A DNA stretch of 36,861 bases from WRKB01 sp031551145. GTDB taxonomy: Bacteria > Desulfobacterota > Desulfovibrionia > Desulfovibrionales > Desulfovibrionaceae. Positions 8,901-16,268 of this stretch are shown here, one piece after another; within the stretch, counting starts at the first letter, position 1; each line of letters opens with the position of its first letter. The position numbers were made by a program, and so were the translations under genes. The stretch is from assembly GCA_031551145.1 (NCBI GenBank), contig JAVBNZ010000088.1, positions 1 through 36,861 of the forward strand, read 5' to 3'. A model generated the notes under the pieces. That model did no database searches. It saw only the letters and a list, made by a program, of their open reading frames with translations, and was not told the DNA's origin.

Positions 8901-9718
8901 CGGGCCAACGGCGGCAGCGGGGCGTACAGGGCCAGAACAAAGGCGCAGATCGCGGTCAGCAGGGCCAGGGGCGCGCGCAGGCGCGCGTCGATCAGGCTTG
9001 AGAGCAGGCAGACGAACGCGCCCGTGTAAAGCGCGAAGGCCGTGATGTGCCAGGTTCCGCCGTGCGGGCCGGCCGCGCCGATGGCGTGGGCCAGGGATGC
9101 GGTCAGGGGATCGCGCCACAGGCAGAGCGCGGCCGCGATGAAGGCGAAAACCAGCACGCCGAGCGGAGCGCGGAGTTCCCGGCTTGCGGAGGGAGCGTCC
9201 GCGCCTTCCAGGCAAACCTTCTGCACCGCTTCCACGCTCAGCCAGATGAATACGGTCGCGCAGGCGGCCGCGAACACGGCGGCCCATATGCCCAGATAGG
9301 CCACGCCCTGCATGATGAGCACGCGGCCTTCCGGCACGAGCAGGGGCGAGCCTCCCAGCGCGGCCAACAGCCCCAGGCCGAAAAGCCAGGCCGGAAGCGG
9401 CCTGCGCGCGACCGCGCCCCGCAGGGCCGGGGCCGTGGGTTCACAGACGCCCGCGCACAAGGCCCGCAGGGCGGTATAGGCCAGTCCGCGCGCGGCGAGC
9501 TGGAAGATCAGGAAGAGCAGCGCGCCCGCCGTGCCCGCCGCCGATCCGCTGCCGAAGCCCATGAGCATCAGGCCTCCGTCGGCCAGGGCTCCCCAGAGGA
9601 TCAGGGCCTGAAAATTCCCCCGTGCCCGCACGGCGCGGCAGGTGCCGTAGAGCAGGAACAGCGCTCCGAGAAACAGCAAAAAGGAAAATCCGGAAAAAAA
9701 ATGTGATGGCGGCGTCAT
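5963..9718 (-). CDS. cooM: CooM: double antiporter-like ion-pumping subunit
   Basis: About 1251 aa. The ATG at 9718 (MTPPSHFF) is preferred because GAGGA lies 6 nt upstream; a GTG at 9730 is the alternative. The protein holds two complete complex-I/Mrp antiporter modules in one chain (about residues 290-640 and 760-1130). Each keeps the key charged residues: a TM5-type Glu (YWELMT near 331; FWEIMS near 806) and a TM7-type Lys (LAVKAG near 410; FVMKAA near 890), so both could move protons or Na+. The length fits CooM of CO-induced hydrogenases (about 1260 aa) rather than EchA (about 600 aa). First gene of the hydrogenase operon. Confidence 0.93.
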   Translation of the reverse strand: MTPPSHFFSGFSFLLFLGALFLLYGTCRAVRARGNFQALILWGALADGGLMLMGFGSGSAAGTAGALLFLIFQLAARGLAYTALRALCAGVCEPTAPALRGAVARRPLPAWLFGLGLLAALGGSPLLVPEGRVLIMQGVAYLGIWAAVFAAACATVFIWLSVEAVQKVCLEGADAPSASRELRAPLGVLVFAFIAAALCLWRDPLTASLAHAIGAAGPHGGTWHITAFALYTGAFVCLLSSLIDARLRAPLALLTAICAFVLALYAPLPPLARLFTLLVTGVGVIVTLYSWGYMAHSRRPAAYYFFLPLTFASLAGIVTSTEPGGFYGYWELMTFASYFLVAHEGDHVALNAAKKYYVMCAGGAFLMLPGLLLLSGGEFNPDIVNAALAGLTPQMLQIALALLLAGLAVKAGLVPLHSWLPDAHPAAPSSISGPLSGLITKMGIFGLVLIMGLGGPALERLTGPSGFSWFGWCVTLMGAFTLAYGEIMALKQSDIKRMLAYSTLGQLGEITLVLGLGTWLATVGALAHVINHAIMKDLLFLGAGALILRAGSRRLSDLAGLGRQMPWTVSCMVVGIISVMGLPPFGAFMSKYLMIQACVSAGHVELAAAVLVGSLIGLIYYTRILRTLVFEERPADAPEVEEAPLAMRAALALLAACCLLPGLAPQLVTDLVRPAADAFFVMSPQMQSVFDSIVVHWPVYVVLPFAGALLPALLRKNPARAGWAAVMVLLASALCVAVAARELDTLSYAFALIVPLVGALNMAYAVGYLDHGTQQWRFYSAFCCMCAGLIGIASAKYLFSFFLFWEIMSSWALYMAIAHEATRDALREAFKYFLFNVFGAGFIFVGMALLGPACPLSASIEALYPAGPEGFASPTVAAAVALLAVGFVMKAAQLPFRIDWQMHPALAPTPVSGYISSVLLKSAVLGLVKLFLLLAVPLAAGLALDVTALGFVQYAVMWIGGITIIMAAVQALFQTDLKLIFIYSTVSQIGYMVLAVAVGSSLGLAGGLLHVANHVFFKDLLFLVCGAVMLQTGRHTLDSLGGVGRKMPLTLLAFAVGGLSVVGVPPSNGFTSKWIIYHALMEAGEPFLALLSLVGSVITLAYIAKFLHAAFLGQPAPDLEDVKEAPKVMLVPMLLLSAGAVITGIFPGLLLEPINGILAEYDVPTLNVALTGITSGAAAWNATTVALMVFVAFGGAWFGLMRFVKANSRTTTVHTCGVPPEEATSRMNPAGIYGGLTRALFGTVDHAPKNS

Positions 9719-9953
9719 AAGCGTCCTCACGGCAAAAGATTAGGCGTACACTGGGAGGGTGCGGACGCGAAGCATCGGCCAAGGCCGTGTTGCGCATCGG
9801 CGCGGAAGGTTCGGAAGAAAAAGACGGGCAAAGGGGAGGAAGCGCATGTTCGGCATGTCTGCCGGCGCGGTGTGGAGCGCCCTGGTTGAGGAAAGCGTTT
9901 CGCAAGGGAGTGTGCGTCTCACGTCTGCTACCTATTTGTTCGCTCAAACAAAG
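9719..9953. other. Region between the ThiF-like gene and cooM
   Basis: A 235-bp spacer with genes on the same strand on both sides; it should hold the coo operon promoter. No convincing -35/-10 pair or complete CooA palindrome was found. A small AT-rich patch near 9935-9953 is the end nearest the upstream gene. A 60-codon frame (9740-9922) has no good start signal and is not called. Confidence 0.4.
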
Positions 9954-10814
9954 TCAAGGTTGCAGCCGCAAGGGGGTCATGCTTTGATCCGAGAGATCGA
10001 AAAGCAGCATGCCGGAAGGACAATCCTTGCCCGCAAGCAGTTTTGCCGCCTGCGCGGCCTGCAGGGAGGCGGCGAACGCCACCGTGGGCGCGGGGTTGCC
10101 CAGGCTCTCCTCCACGCCGCGCCCCCGGCCGAGAAAATCCGCCGGCCCCGGCTCGCCTGGCCGCACCACGGCCGCCCAGCCCACAAAGCCCGCGATGCCC
10201 GCGCTGACCAGGGGCACGCCGGCGCGGGCCGCCGCATCGTGCAGGGCCTTGCGTTCGGCCAGACCGCCAAGGGCGTCGAGCGCGAGATTTTTGCCGCGCA
10301 GGGCTTCTTCCAGTTGTTCGCCGCGCAAAAAGGCGTGCACGGCCGTGAACTTGGCGGCCGGATTCACGGCCGCCGCGTGCTTTTCGGCGGCCAGGGTCTT
10401 GCGTTTGCCCAAAAAGACGGTGGAGGCCAGAAGTTGGCGGTTTAAATTCGATTCTTCGAACACATCCCCGTCCGCCGCCGTGATGTTGCCCACGCCCATG
10501 CGCAGCAAAAAATCGAGCAAATGCCCGCCCAGGCCTCCCAGGCCCACCAGCAGCACGGCGGCCCGCAGCAGGCGGGCCTGTTCGGCCGTGCTGAACAGCT
10601 TGGCGTTGCGCACGTAGCGTTCCGGCCAGATGCGCGCGTCGCAGGCCGCCTGCTGGGCTTCGAGCAGGGAAAGGCCCGCTCCGGCGGCCAGACGCATGAG
10701 CGTGGTTTCGTCCAGGCGCAGGCAGGGGCTGCCGTCGCCCAGCGGGACGGGGCGCGCGGCGGCGCGCAGAGCGGCGACAAAATCGGGGGAGGGGGAAGAA
10801 GAGAAAAGAGGCAT
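9954..10814 (-). CDS. ThiF/MoeB/HesA-family E1-like adenylyltransferase
   Basis: A 286-aa E1-like enzyme of the kind that adenylates the C-terminal Gly-Gly of a ubiquitin-fold sulfur carrier (MoaD/ThiS). Seen: RYVRNAKLF lead-in (about 66-74), the nucleotide loop GLGGLGG (91-97) and ADGDVFEESNLNRQL (about 114-128) with the Asp/Arg residues that bind ATP. The CxxC...CxxC zinc site of MoeB is absent and no clear catalytic cysteine stands out. It is divergent from the moeA-type gene, which suggests a role in molybdopterin sulfuration or in a related sulfur-carrier pathway. No moaD or thiS is nearby. Product specificity is unknown. Confidence 0.82.
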   Translation of the reverse strand: MPLFSSSPSPDFVAALRAAARPVPLGDGSPCLRLDETTLMRLAAGAGLSLLEAQQAACDARIWPERYVRNAKLFSTAEQARLLRAAVLLVGLGGLGGHLLDFLLRMGVGNITAADGDVFEESNLNRQLLASTVFLGKRKTLAAEKHAAAVNPAAKFTAVHAFLRGEQLEEALRGKNLALDALGGLAERKALHDAAARAGVPLVSAGIAGFVGWAAVVRPGEPGPADFLGRGRGVEESLGNPAPTVAFAASLQAAQAAKLLAGKDCPSGMLLFDLSDQSMTPLRLQP

Positions 10815-11005
10815 GGCATCCGGCAGAATTGGATGTTGGAGGACGCGTCCACCCTGCCTGTTTTTTTTGTGTTGTGCAAGTGTTGTAAAATGCTTTCAAT
10901 CCGCGCCGTTATGGTCGAAGACATCTTCCTTTGCCTTGCGATCCGGGCCGATATGTGCTTTTTTGATCAAAGAACGGAACATCGGCAACGCAAGGAGAGA
11001 TTTTT
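10815..11005. promoter_or_regulatory. Divergent promoter region, ThiF-like gene / moeA-type gene
   Basis: A 191-bp AT-richer spacer. It contains the palindromes GGACGCGTCC (about 10841-10850) and TTTGATCAAA (10962-10971) and a possible -10 TAAAAT near 10885, with only a poor -35. The moeA-type ATG has AAGGAGAG upstream. No operator was identified with certainty. Confidence 0.35.
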
Positions 11006-12940
11006 ATGGAACGCAACATATACCTGCAAACGCGGCCCATAACCGAAGCCGTGGCCGCGATTTCGGCCGCCCTGGATCGCGCGGCTCTTGTCAGGGAGGA
11101 GATGGTTCCCTCTCAATCCGCGGCCGGCAGGGTGCTCAGCGCGCCGGTGCACGCCCGCTGTTCTTCGCCCACCGTGCATTCAGCCGCCATGGACGGCTAC
11201 GCCCTGCGCGCGGCCGACAGTTTCGGCGCGCGCGAAGGCCGGCCCCTGGTGCTGGAGGAGGGCCGCGACTGCTTTGCCGTCAACACCGGCCAGGCCCTGC
11301 CCGGCGAGTGCGACGCCGTGATCATGATCGAGCATGTCCAGCGTCTGGAAGGCGGCCGTATCAGCATCGAGGCCCCGGCCTTCCCCTGGCAGCACGTGCG
11401 CCGCATAGGAGAGGACATCGTGGCCACGGAGCTGCTCTTTCCCCGCAACCGTCTGCTGAGCGCGTATGACGTCGGCGCGCTGCTGTCCGGCGGCATCTGG
11501 GAGGTTCCGGTCTGGGAACGCCTGCGCGTGCGCATCATCCCCACCGGCAACGAGGTGCTGGATTTCACCACCCGGCCCGATCCCGGCCGGGGGCAGGTTG
11601 TGGAGTCCAATTCCCAGGTGCTGGCCGCGCTGGCCCGAGACCTGGGCTGCGACGTCGGCCGCGTTCCGCCGGTGCCGGACGATTTGGATACCCTGCGCGC
11701 CGTCCTGCGCCAAAGCCTGGATGACGGCATGCACATTACGATTTTCTGCGCCGGATCCTCGGCGGGCGACAAGGATTTCACCAAGTCCGTCATCGCGGCA
11801 GAGGGCACGGTGCTGGTGCACGGCATCGCGGCCATGCCGGGCAAGCCCGCGTTGGCCGGAGTCTGCCGGGATCGCCTCGTGTTCGGCGCGCCGGGCTATC
11901 CGGTCAGTTCCGTGGTGGCTTTTGAGGAAGTGCTGGCTCCGGTGATCCGCCGTTTGGCCCGCCTGCCGGAATTCCGCCGGCCCGAGCTGCCCATGGAGCT
12001 GACCCGCAAACTGCCTTCCCGTCTGGGCGTGGAGGAATTCGTCCGTCTGGCCGTGGGCAGGGTGGGCGCAAAGCTCGTCGCCACTCCGCTCGGGCGCGGC
12101 GCGGGCAACATTACCACCCTCACCCGCGCCCAGGCCCTCATGCGCATCCCGCCCGAAGCCGAGGGCGTGGCCGAGGGAGCGACCGTTACCGGCGAGCTGC
12201 TCTGTTCGCCGCGGGAACTGGACAGCATTCTGGTCTGCGTGGGCAGCCACGACAACGTGCTCGACCTGCTGGCCGACGAACTCATGGGCCTGGAAACCCC
12301 CTTCCGCTTCGCTTCCACCCACGTGGGCAGCATGGGCGGCATCACGGCGATCAAAAACGGCTCCTGCCACGTGGCCGGCATGCATCTTTTCGACGAAGCC
12401 ACGGGCGACTTCAACTTCCCCGATCTGGCAAAGTTCATGCCCGATGTCGACGTTGCCGTGATCAACCTCGCCATACGCCATCAGGGGCTCATCGTCGCCA
12501 AGGACAACCCGCTGAACATCCGGGGAATCAAAGACCTGGGCAGAAAAGACGTGCGCTTCATCAACCGCCAGCGCGGCGCGGGCACCCGCATTCTGCTCGA
12601 CTGGCACCTGAAAGAAGCCGGCATGGACCCACGGGAGGTGGCCGGCTACGACAAGGAAGAAAGCACCCACATGGCCGTGGCCGTCAACGTGCTCACCGGC
12701 GCGGCCCAGTGCGGCATGGGCATTTTCGCGGCGGCCCACGCCCTGCATCTCGGCTTCGTGCCCCTGGCGCGCGAACGCTACGACCTCGTCATCCCGAAAA
12801 TCTTCCTTGATGATCCGCGCGTGCGGGGCATGCTCACGCTCATGCGCTCCAAAGAGTTTCAGGCCCGCATCGAAGCTCTGGGCGGCTATGAAACCCGCCT
12901 GACCGGGCAGGAGATGAAGCCCGGCATGGGATTGGGGTAG
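11006..12940 (+). CDS. moeA: MoeA molybdopterin molybdotransferase fused to a PBP-like domain
   Basis: A 644-aa two-domain protein. Residues 1 to ~398 are MoeA, which inserts Mo or W into adenylated molybdopterin: PTVHSAAMDGYALR (about 55-68), IPTGNEVLD (about 178-186), CAGSSAGDKD (248-257), AAMPGKPALAG (275-285) and FGAPGYPVSSVVAFEE. Residues ~408-635 are a type-2 periplasmic-binding-protein fold (SILVCVGSHDNVLDLL, THVGSMGGITAI, NRQRGAGTRILLDWHL, DKEESTHMAVAVNV), but with no signal peptide, so it probably senses or binds molybdate/tungstate or a cofactor in the cytoplasm. This fusion is found in sulfate reducers and archaea. Strong ribosome-binding site; a terminator follows the stop. Confidence 0.92.
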   Translation: MERNIYLQTRPITEAVAAISAALDRAALVREEMVPSQSAAGRVLSAPVHARCSSPTVHSAAMDGYALRAADSFGAREGRPLVLEEGRDCFAVNTGQALPGECDAVIMIEHVQRLEGGRISIEAPAFPWQHVRRIGEDIVATELLFPRNRLLSAYDVGALLSGGIWEVPVWERLRVRIIPTGNEVLDFTTRPDPGRGQVVESNSQVLAALARDLGCDVGRVPPVPDDLDTLRAVLRQSLDDGMHITIFCAGSSAGDKDFTKSVIAAEGTVLVHGIAAMPGKPALAGVCRDRLVFGAPGYPVSSVVAFEEVLAPVIRRLARLPEFRRPELPMELTRKLPSRLGVEEFVRLAVGRVGAKLVATPLGRGAGNITTLTRAQALMRIPPEAEGVAEGATVTGELLCSPRELDSILVCVGSHDNVLDLLADELMGLETPFRFASTHVGSMGGITAIKNGSCHVAGMHLFDEATGDFNFPDLAKFMPDVDVAVINLAIRHQGLIVAKDNPLNIRGIKDLGRKDVRFINRQRGAGTRILLDWHLKEAGMDPREVAGYDKEESTHMAVAVNVLTGAAQCGMGIFAAAHALHLGFVPLARERYDLVIPKIFLDDPRVRGMLTLMRSKEFQARIEALGGYETRLTGQEMKPGMGLG

Positions 12941-12967
12941 AGCATTTGTAAAAAGCCGTAGTTGATG

Positions 12968-13000
12968 AATGAGGGGGCGATGCCCCCTCATTCTTTTTCT
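12968..13000 (+). terminator. Terminator of the moeA-type gene
   Basis: Perfect 11-bp stem AATGAGGGGGC / GCCCCCTCATT with a GAT loop, followed by CTTTTTCT. It lies between convergent moeA and ade; the T-run overlaps the ade stop codon. On the minus strand the stem could also stop ade transcripts but lacks a T-run. Confidence 0.85.
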
Positions 13001-14723
13001 ACACGCTGACCGGCACGATTTCGCCGCGCGCGACGTCGAGCAGGCCGAAGCAGCTCAGCTTGAGTTGCGGGATGACGGTGAGCCCCAGAAAGGCCAGAGG
13101 CATGAAGGGATCGCGGTTTTCGGGGATGCCGAGCCCGTGGGCGGCCGCATGCAGGGCATTGAGCTGATCGAGCACGCGTTCAAGAGGGTCGGCGGAAAGG
13201 ATGCCGCCGAGCGGCAGAGGCAGGGCCGCAAGAATATTTCCGTTCTCCACGGCGATGAGCCCGCCGCCGAGTTCGGCGAGGCCGCGGGCGGCAAAGAGCA
13301 TGTCCTCGTCCGTGCAGCCGGCGATGATCAGATTGTGGGCGTCGTGGGCCACAGTGGACGCCAGAGCCCCGCGCCTGAGCCCCAGGCCCCTGACGAGGCC
13401 CGCGCCGACCTTGCCGGTACCCTTGTGACGTTCCCAAACGCAGAGTTTTGCGACATCCCGCGCCGGCTCGGGCAGGAAGCATCCGTCGCGCACGGGCAGA
13501 TCGAGGCGAAGTTCCTCGGTCACGAGTTGCCCGTAAGTGAAGCCGATAACGCGGGCCGTGGCGCCTGTCGCGGGCAGGGCGAGCTTTTCGACGTTCAGTT
13601 TTCCCAGGCGCAGGCCGGCGCGCAGGGTTGCTTCGGAAGCCGGCGCGGAAGACGGGGGCGCGGGCGCGCGGCCCGCCTGGAAGATGCGGCGGCCTTTGCA
13701 GAGCACGAGTTCCGGCCGCATATGCTCCGGATCGGGATACAGGGCCATGTCGGCCGCCAATCCGGGCGCGAGCGCGCCGAGATCGCGCAGGCCGAAGTGG
13801 GCGGCGCAGTTGAGCGAAGCCATGTTGATCGCGCGGCGTAAGGGTTGGCCCGCGGCCAGGGCCAGGCGCACCATGTAGTTGACGCCGCCTTGTTCAAAAA
13901 TATCACGCGGGTTGCGGTCGTCGCTCGCGAACATGCAACGCTGTTCGTTTTCCGGGCTTACGGCGGGCAGCAGGTCGAGCAGGTTTTTTGCGGCCGAACC
14001 CTGGCGGAGCATGAGCGCCATGCCCAGTTCCAGGCGGGCGCGGGCTTCGTCCGCCGTGGAGCATTCGTGATCCGAGCTTACGCCGGCCGCGGCATAGGCC
14101 GTGAGCGCTTTGCCGCTTACACCGGGGCAATGCCCGTCGATGAGCGCGCGCCGCTCGTGCGCCAGACGCAGCTTGCGCAGCACTGAAGGATCGCGCCCCA
14201 GTACGCCGGGAAAGTTCATCATTTCCCCCAGGCCGAGCACTCGGGGGTGGTCGAGCAAAGGGGCGAGGTCTTCGGCTTCAAGGCGCGCCGCGCCTTCCTC
14301 AAAGGGGCCGGCGGGCACGCAGGAGGGCAGCATGATATAGACGCGCAGGGGCAGGTTTTCGGTGGCTTCCAGCAGCCAGTGCAGGCCGGGCAGGCCTGCG
14401 GCGTTCGCGATTTCGTGCGGGTCGGCGATCACGCAGGTTGTGCCGGTGGGCGCGAGCGCGCGGGCGAATTCCGCCGGCGCGAGCAGGGAGCTTTCGATGT
14501 GGACGTGGGCGTCGATAAAGCCGGGCAGCAGATATTTGCCCTGCGCGTCGTACTCCTCCCGGCCGTTGTACGTGCCGATGCCGGCGATGCGTTCTCCGCA
14601 CACGGCCAGATCGCCGAGCGTAAAGCCGCCGGTGAAGGAATTCCAGACGCGGGCGTTTTTTATGACGAGATCGGCCGGGCTCTCGCCCAGGGCAACGGCG
14701 ATGAGGCGGGAGAGTTCAGGCAT
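12999..14723 (-). CDS. ade: Adenine deaminase
   Basis: About 574 aa, the usual length. The enzyme converts adenine to hypoxanthine and ammonia (purine salvage). Amidohydrolase metal motif DAHVHIESS (about 55-63), DPHEIANAAGLPG, LPSCVPAGPFE, LGLGEMMNFPGV and GHCPGVSGKALTAY...SSDHECST are all present, diagnostic for Ade rather than other amidohydrolases. The ATG at 14723 (MPELSRL) is chosen because GGAG lies five bases upstream; the frame also opens at a TTG at 14735. Repeat R2 lies immediately upstream, between it and the aminopeptidase gene. Confidence 0.93.
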   Translation of the reverse strand: MPELSRLIAVALGESPADLVIKNARVWNSFTGGFTLGDLAVCGERIAGIGTYNGREEYDAQGKYLLPGFIDAHVHIESSLLAPAEFARALAPTGTTCVIADPHEIANAAGLPGLHWLLEATENLPLRVYIMLPSCVPAGPFEEGAARLEAEDLAPLLDHPRVLGLGEMMNFPGVLGRDPSVLRKLRLAHERRALIDGHCPGVSGKALTAYAAAGVSSDHECSTADEARARLELGMALMLRQGSAAKNLLDLLPAVSPENEQRCMFASDDRNPRDIFEQGGVNYMVRLALAAGQPLRRAINMASLNCAAHFGLRDLGALAPGLAADMALYPDPEHMRPELVLCKGRRIFQAGRAPAPPSSAPASEATLRAGLRLGKLNVEKLALPATGATARVIGFTYGQLVTEELRLDLPVRDGCFLPEPARDVAKLCVWERHKGTGKVGAGLVRGLGLRRGALASTVAHDAHNLIIAGCTDEDMLFAARGLAELGGGLIAVENGNILAALPLPLGGILSADPLERVLDQLNALHAAAHGLGIPENRDPFMPLAFLGLTVIPQLKLSCFGLLDVARGEIVPVSV

Positions 14724-14738
14724 AGCGGCTCCCAAGGC

Positions 14739-14865
14739 ACACTATGGGAATTTTCGTTATCTGCCGAGGAGGATGAGCTTTTTATGGAGGGAGTGTACTC
14801 TTACGGTACTCGACAGAAATAAAAAGTGAAATCCGACAAAGGCAGGGACGAAAAGAACATAGTGT
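14739..14865 (-). repeat. Intergenic structured repeat, copy R2 (full, 127 bp)
   Basis: Outer arms (read on minus) ACACTATGTTCTTTTCG and CGAAAATTCCCATAGTGT pair; the inner stem is CTTTTTAT / ATAAAAAG; the apical part contains GTAC-N7-GTAC. The apical 24 bases are identical to those of copy R3. Its 5' end abuts the stop codon of the aminopeptidase gene (shared base 14865). It fills almost all of the gap to ade. Confidence 0.8.
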
Positions 14866-16250
14866 CAAAAGGTCTTTGAATAAAAGGCGGTGTACGCTTT
14901 CACCGAGGCGTAAAGATCGGCCTTGGAAGACAGTTCAAAGGGGCTGTGTATGGAAAGCACGGCCGGGCCGAAGTCTATCACGTCCAGGCCGTAGGCGGCC
15001 AGAAAGAGCGCCACCGTGCCTCCCCCGCCCTGATCGACCTTGCCGAGCTCGGCCATCTGCCAGGGAATTTTTTCGGCGTTGAGCAGGCCGCGCAGCCGGC
15101 CCACGTATTCGGCGTGGGCGTCGTTGGCCCCGTATTTGCCTCCGGAACCCGTGAACTTGGAAAAGCAGGGGCCGTGGCCGAGCAGGGCCGCGTTGTTTTT
15201 ATCGTGCAGTTCCTGCCAGTCAGGGTCGAGCGGCGCGGCCACGTCGGCCGAAAGCGCGCTGCTGCGCATCAGGCAGGCGGAAAGGCGCAGTTCCGGCTTC
15301 CAGGCGTGCACGAGATCCTCCAGGCAGTATTCCAGAAAGCGGGAACCCGCGCCGGCCGAACCTTCGGAGCCTATTTCCTCCTTGTCCCAGAGCACGAGCA
15401 CCGAGGCGTGTTCCGGCTCCTTTGCGCCGAGCAGCGCTTCCAGGGCCGCAAACACGCAGAGCCGGTCGTCCTGCCCGTAGCCGCCGATCAGGGCCTCGTC
15501 CAGCCCCACGAAGCGCGCCGGGCCGGCGGGCACGGCCTGGAGCTCGGCCGAGATCAGGTCTTCTTCGCGGATCCCGTATTTCGCGTGCAGCAGTTTGAGA
15601 ATCGCGCCCTTGATCGCGTTTTCGGGCTTTTTGCCCTTTTTGCCGGCGGCCTCCGGACAGTGCCCCAGGATGAGATTGAGCTTCTCGGCCTCAAAACCTT
15701 CGGAGATTTTCTGCTCTCCGTGCTTGCGGGCCAGATGGGGCAGAAGATCCGCGATGCTGAACACGGGCTCGTCCGCTTCCTCGCCCAGGGTGAGAAAGAG
15801 CGGGTCGCCGTGTTCCCGCGCGATCACGCCGTGCAGGGCCAGCGGCCGCGCAAGCCACTGGTATTTGCGTATACCGCCGTAATAATGTGTTTTCGCCTGC
15901 AGAACCTGGGGCTGTTCCAGCAGGGGGCGCTGCTTCAGATCCAGGCGCGGCGCATCCGCGTGCGCGGCAATGAGATGAAAGCCCTCGTCAAGCGGCCGTT
16001 TGCCGGCGCGCGCGGCAAAGAGGGCCTTGCCCCGCATGGCGCGGAACACCTTGTTTTTCGAAAAGTCCTCTCCGTAGCCGGCGGCGCGCAGGGCGCGCAG
16101 GGCGTAGGCCACGGTTTCGCGTTCGGTTTTGCAGGCGCTGAGAAAGTTCGCGTACCGCAGAGCCAGGGCGTGCATGGCCTTGCGGTCGGCCGGGGAGGCA
16201 TAACGCTCCCAGGCGTTTTGCGGCGTGTATTCCAGTTCGTCGGCGTTCAT
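14865..16250 (-). CDS. M18-family aminopeptidase
   Basis: A 461-aa dinuclear-zinc aminopeptidase (M18, aspartyl/aminopeptidase I family). Zinc and catalytic motifs: LIAAHADAPRLDLK (about 93-106), LVLWDKEEIGSEGS (about 287-300), SALSADVAAPLDPDW, and the C-terminal DVIDFGPAVLSIHSPFELSS with the last His ligand. Predicted cytoplasmic; releases N-terminal residues from peptides. ATG at 16250 with GGAG six bases upstream. It follows selA by 18 nt and is probably the last gene of folC-selA-aminopeptidase. Confidence 0.92.
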   Translation of the reverse strand: MNADELEYTPQNAWERYASPADRKAMHALALRYANFLSACKTERETVAYALRALRAAGYGEDFSKNKVFRAMRGKALFAARAGKRPLDEGFHLIAAHADAPRLDLKQRPLLEQPQVLQAKTHYYGGIRKYQWLARPLALHGVIAREHGDPLFLTLGEEADEPVFSIADLLPHLARKHGEQKISEGFEAEKLNLILGHCPEAAGKKGKKPENAIKGAILKLLHAKYGIREEDLISAELQAVPAGPARFVGLDEALIGGYGQDDRLCVFAALEALLGAKEPEHASVLVLWDKEEIGSEGSAGAGSRFLEYCLEDLVHAWKPELRLSACLMRSSALSADVAAPLDPDWQELHDKNNAALLGHGPCFSKFTGSGGKYGANDAHAEYVGRLRGLLNAEKIPWQMAELGKVDQGGGGTVALFLAAYGLDVIDFGPAVLSIHSPFELSSKADLYASVKAYTAFYSKTF

Positions 16251-16268
16251 TCGGTCTCCGGATGGGGA

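Noticed and set aside
5681..9001. A 1106-codon open frame on the plus strand
   Set aside because: It is exactly antisense to cooM/cooK, rich in Gly/His/Gln/Arg as expected from the complement of membrane-protein codons, and has no plausible start signal. High-GC antisense artefact; the same applies to long frames opposite cooU/cooH, the aminopeptidase, moeA, polA and metK.
9850..9870. Possible CooA binding site (TGTCTGCC...) upstream of cooM
   Set aside because: Only one half (TGTC) fits; the other half does not make the expected inverted repeat.
9740..9922. A 60-codon frame upstream of cooM
   Set aside because: No ribosome-binding site and no recognisable composition; it lies where the operon promoter is expected.
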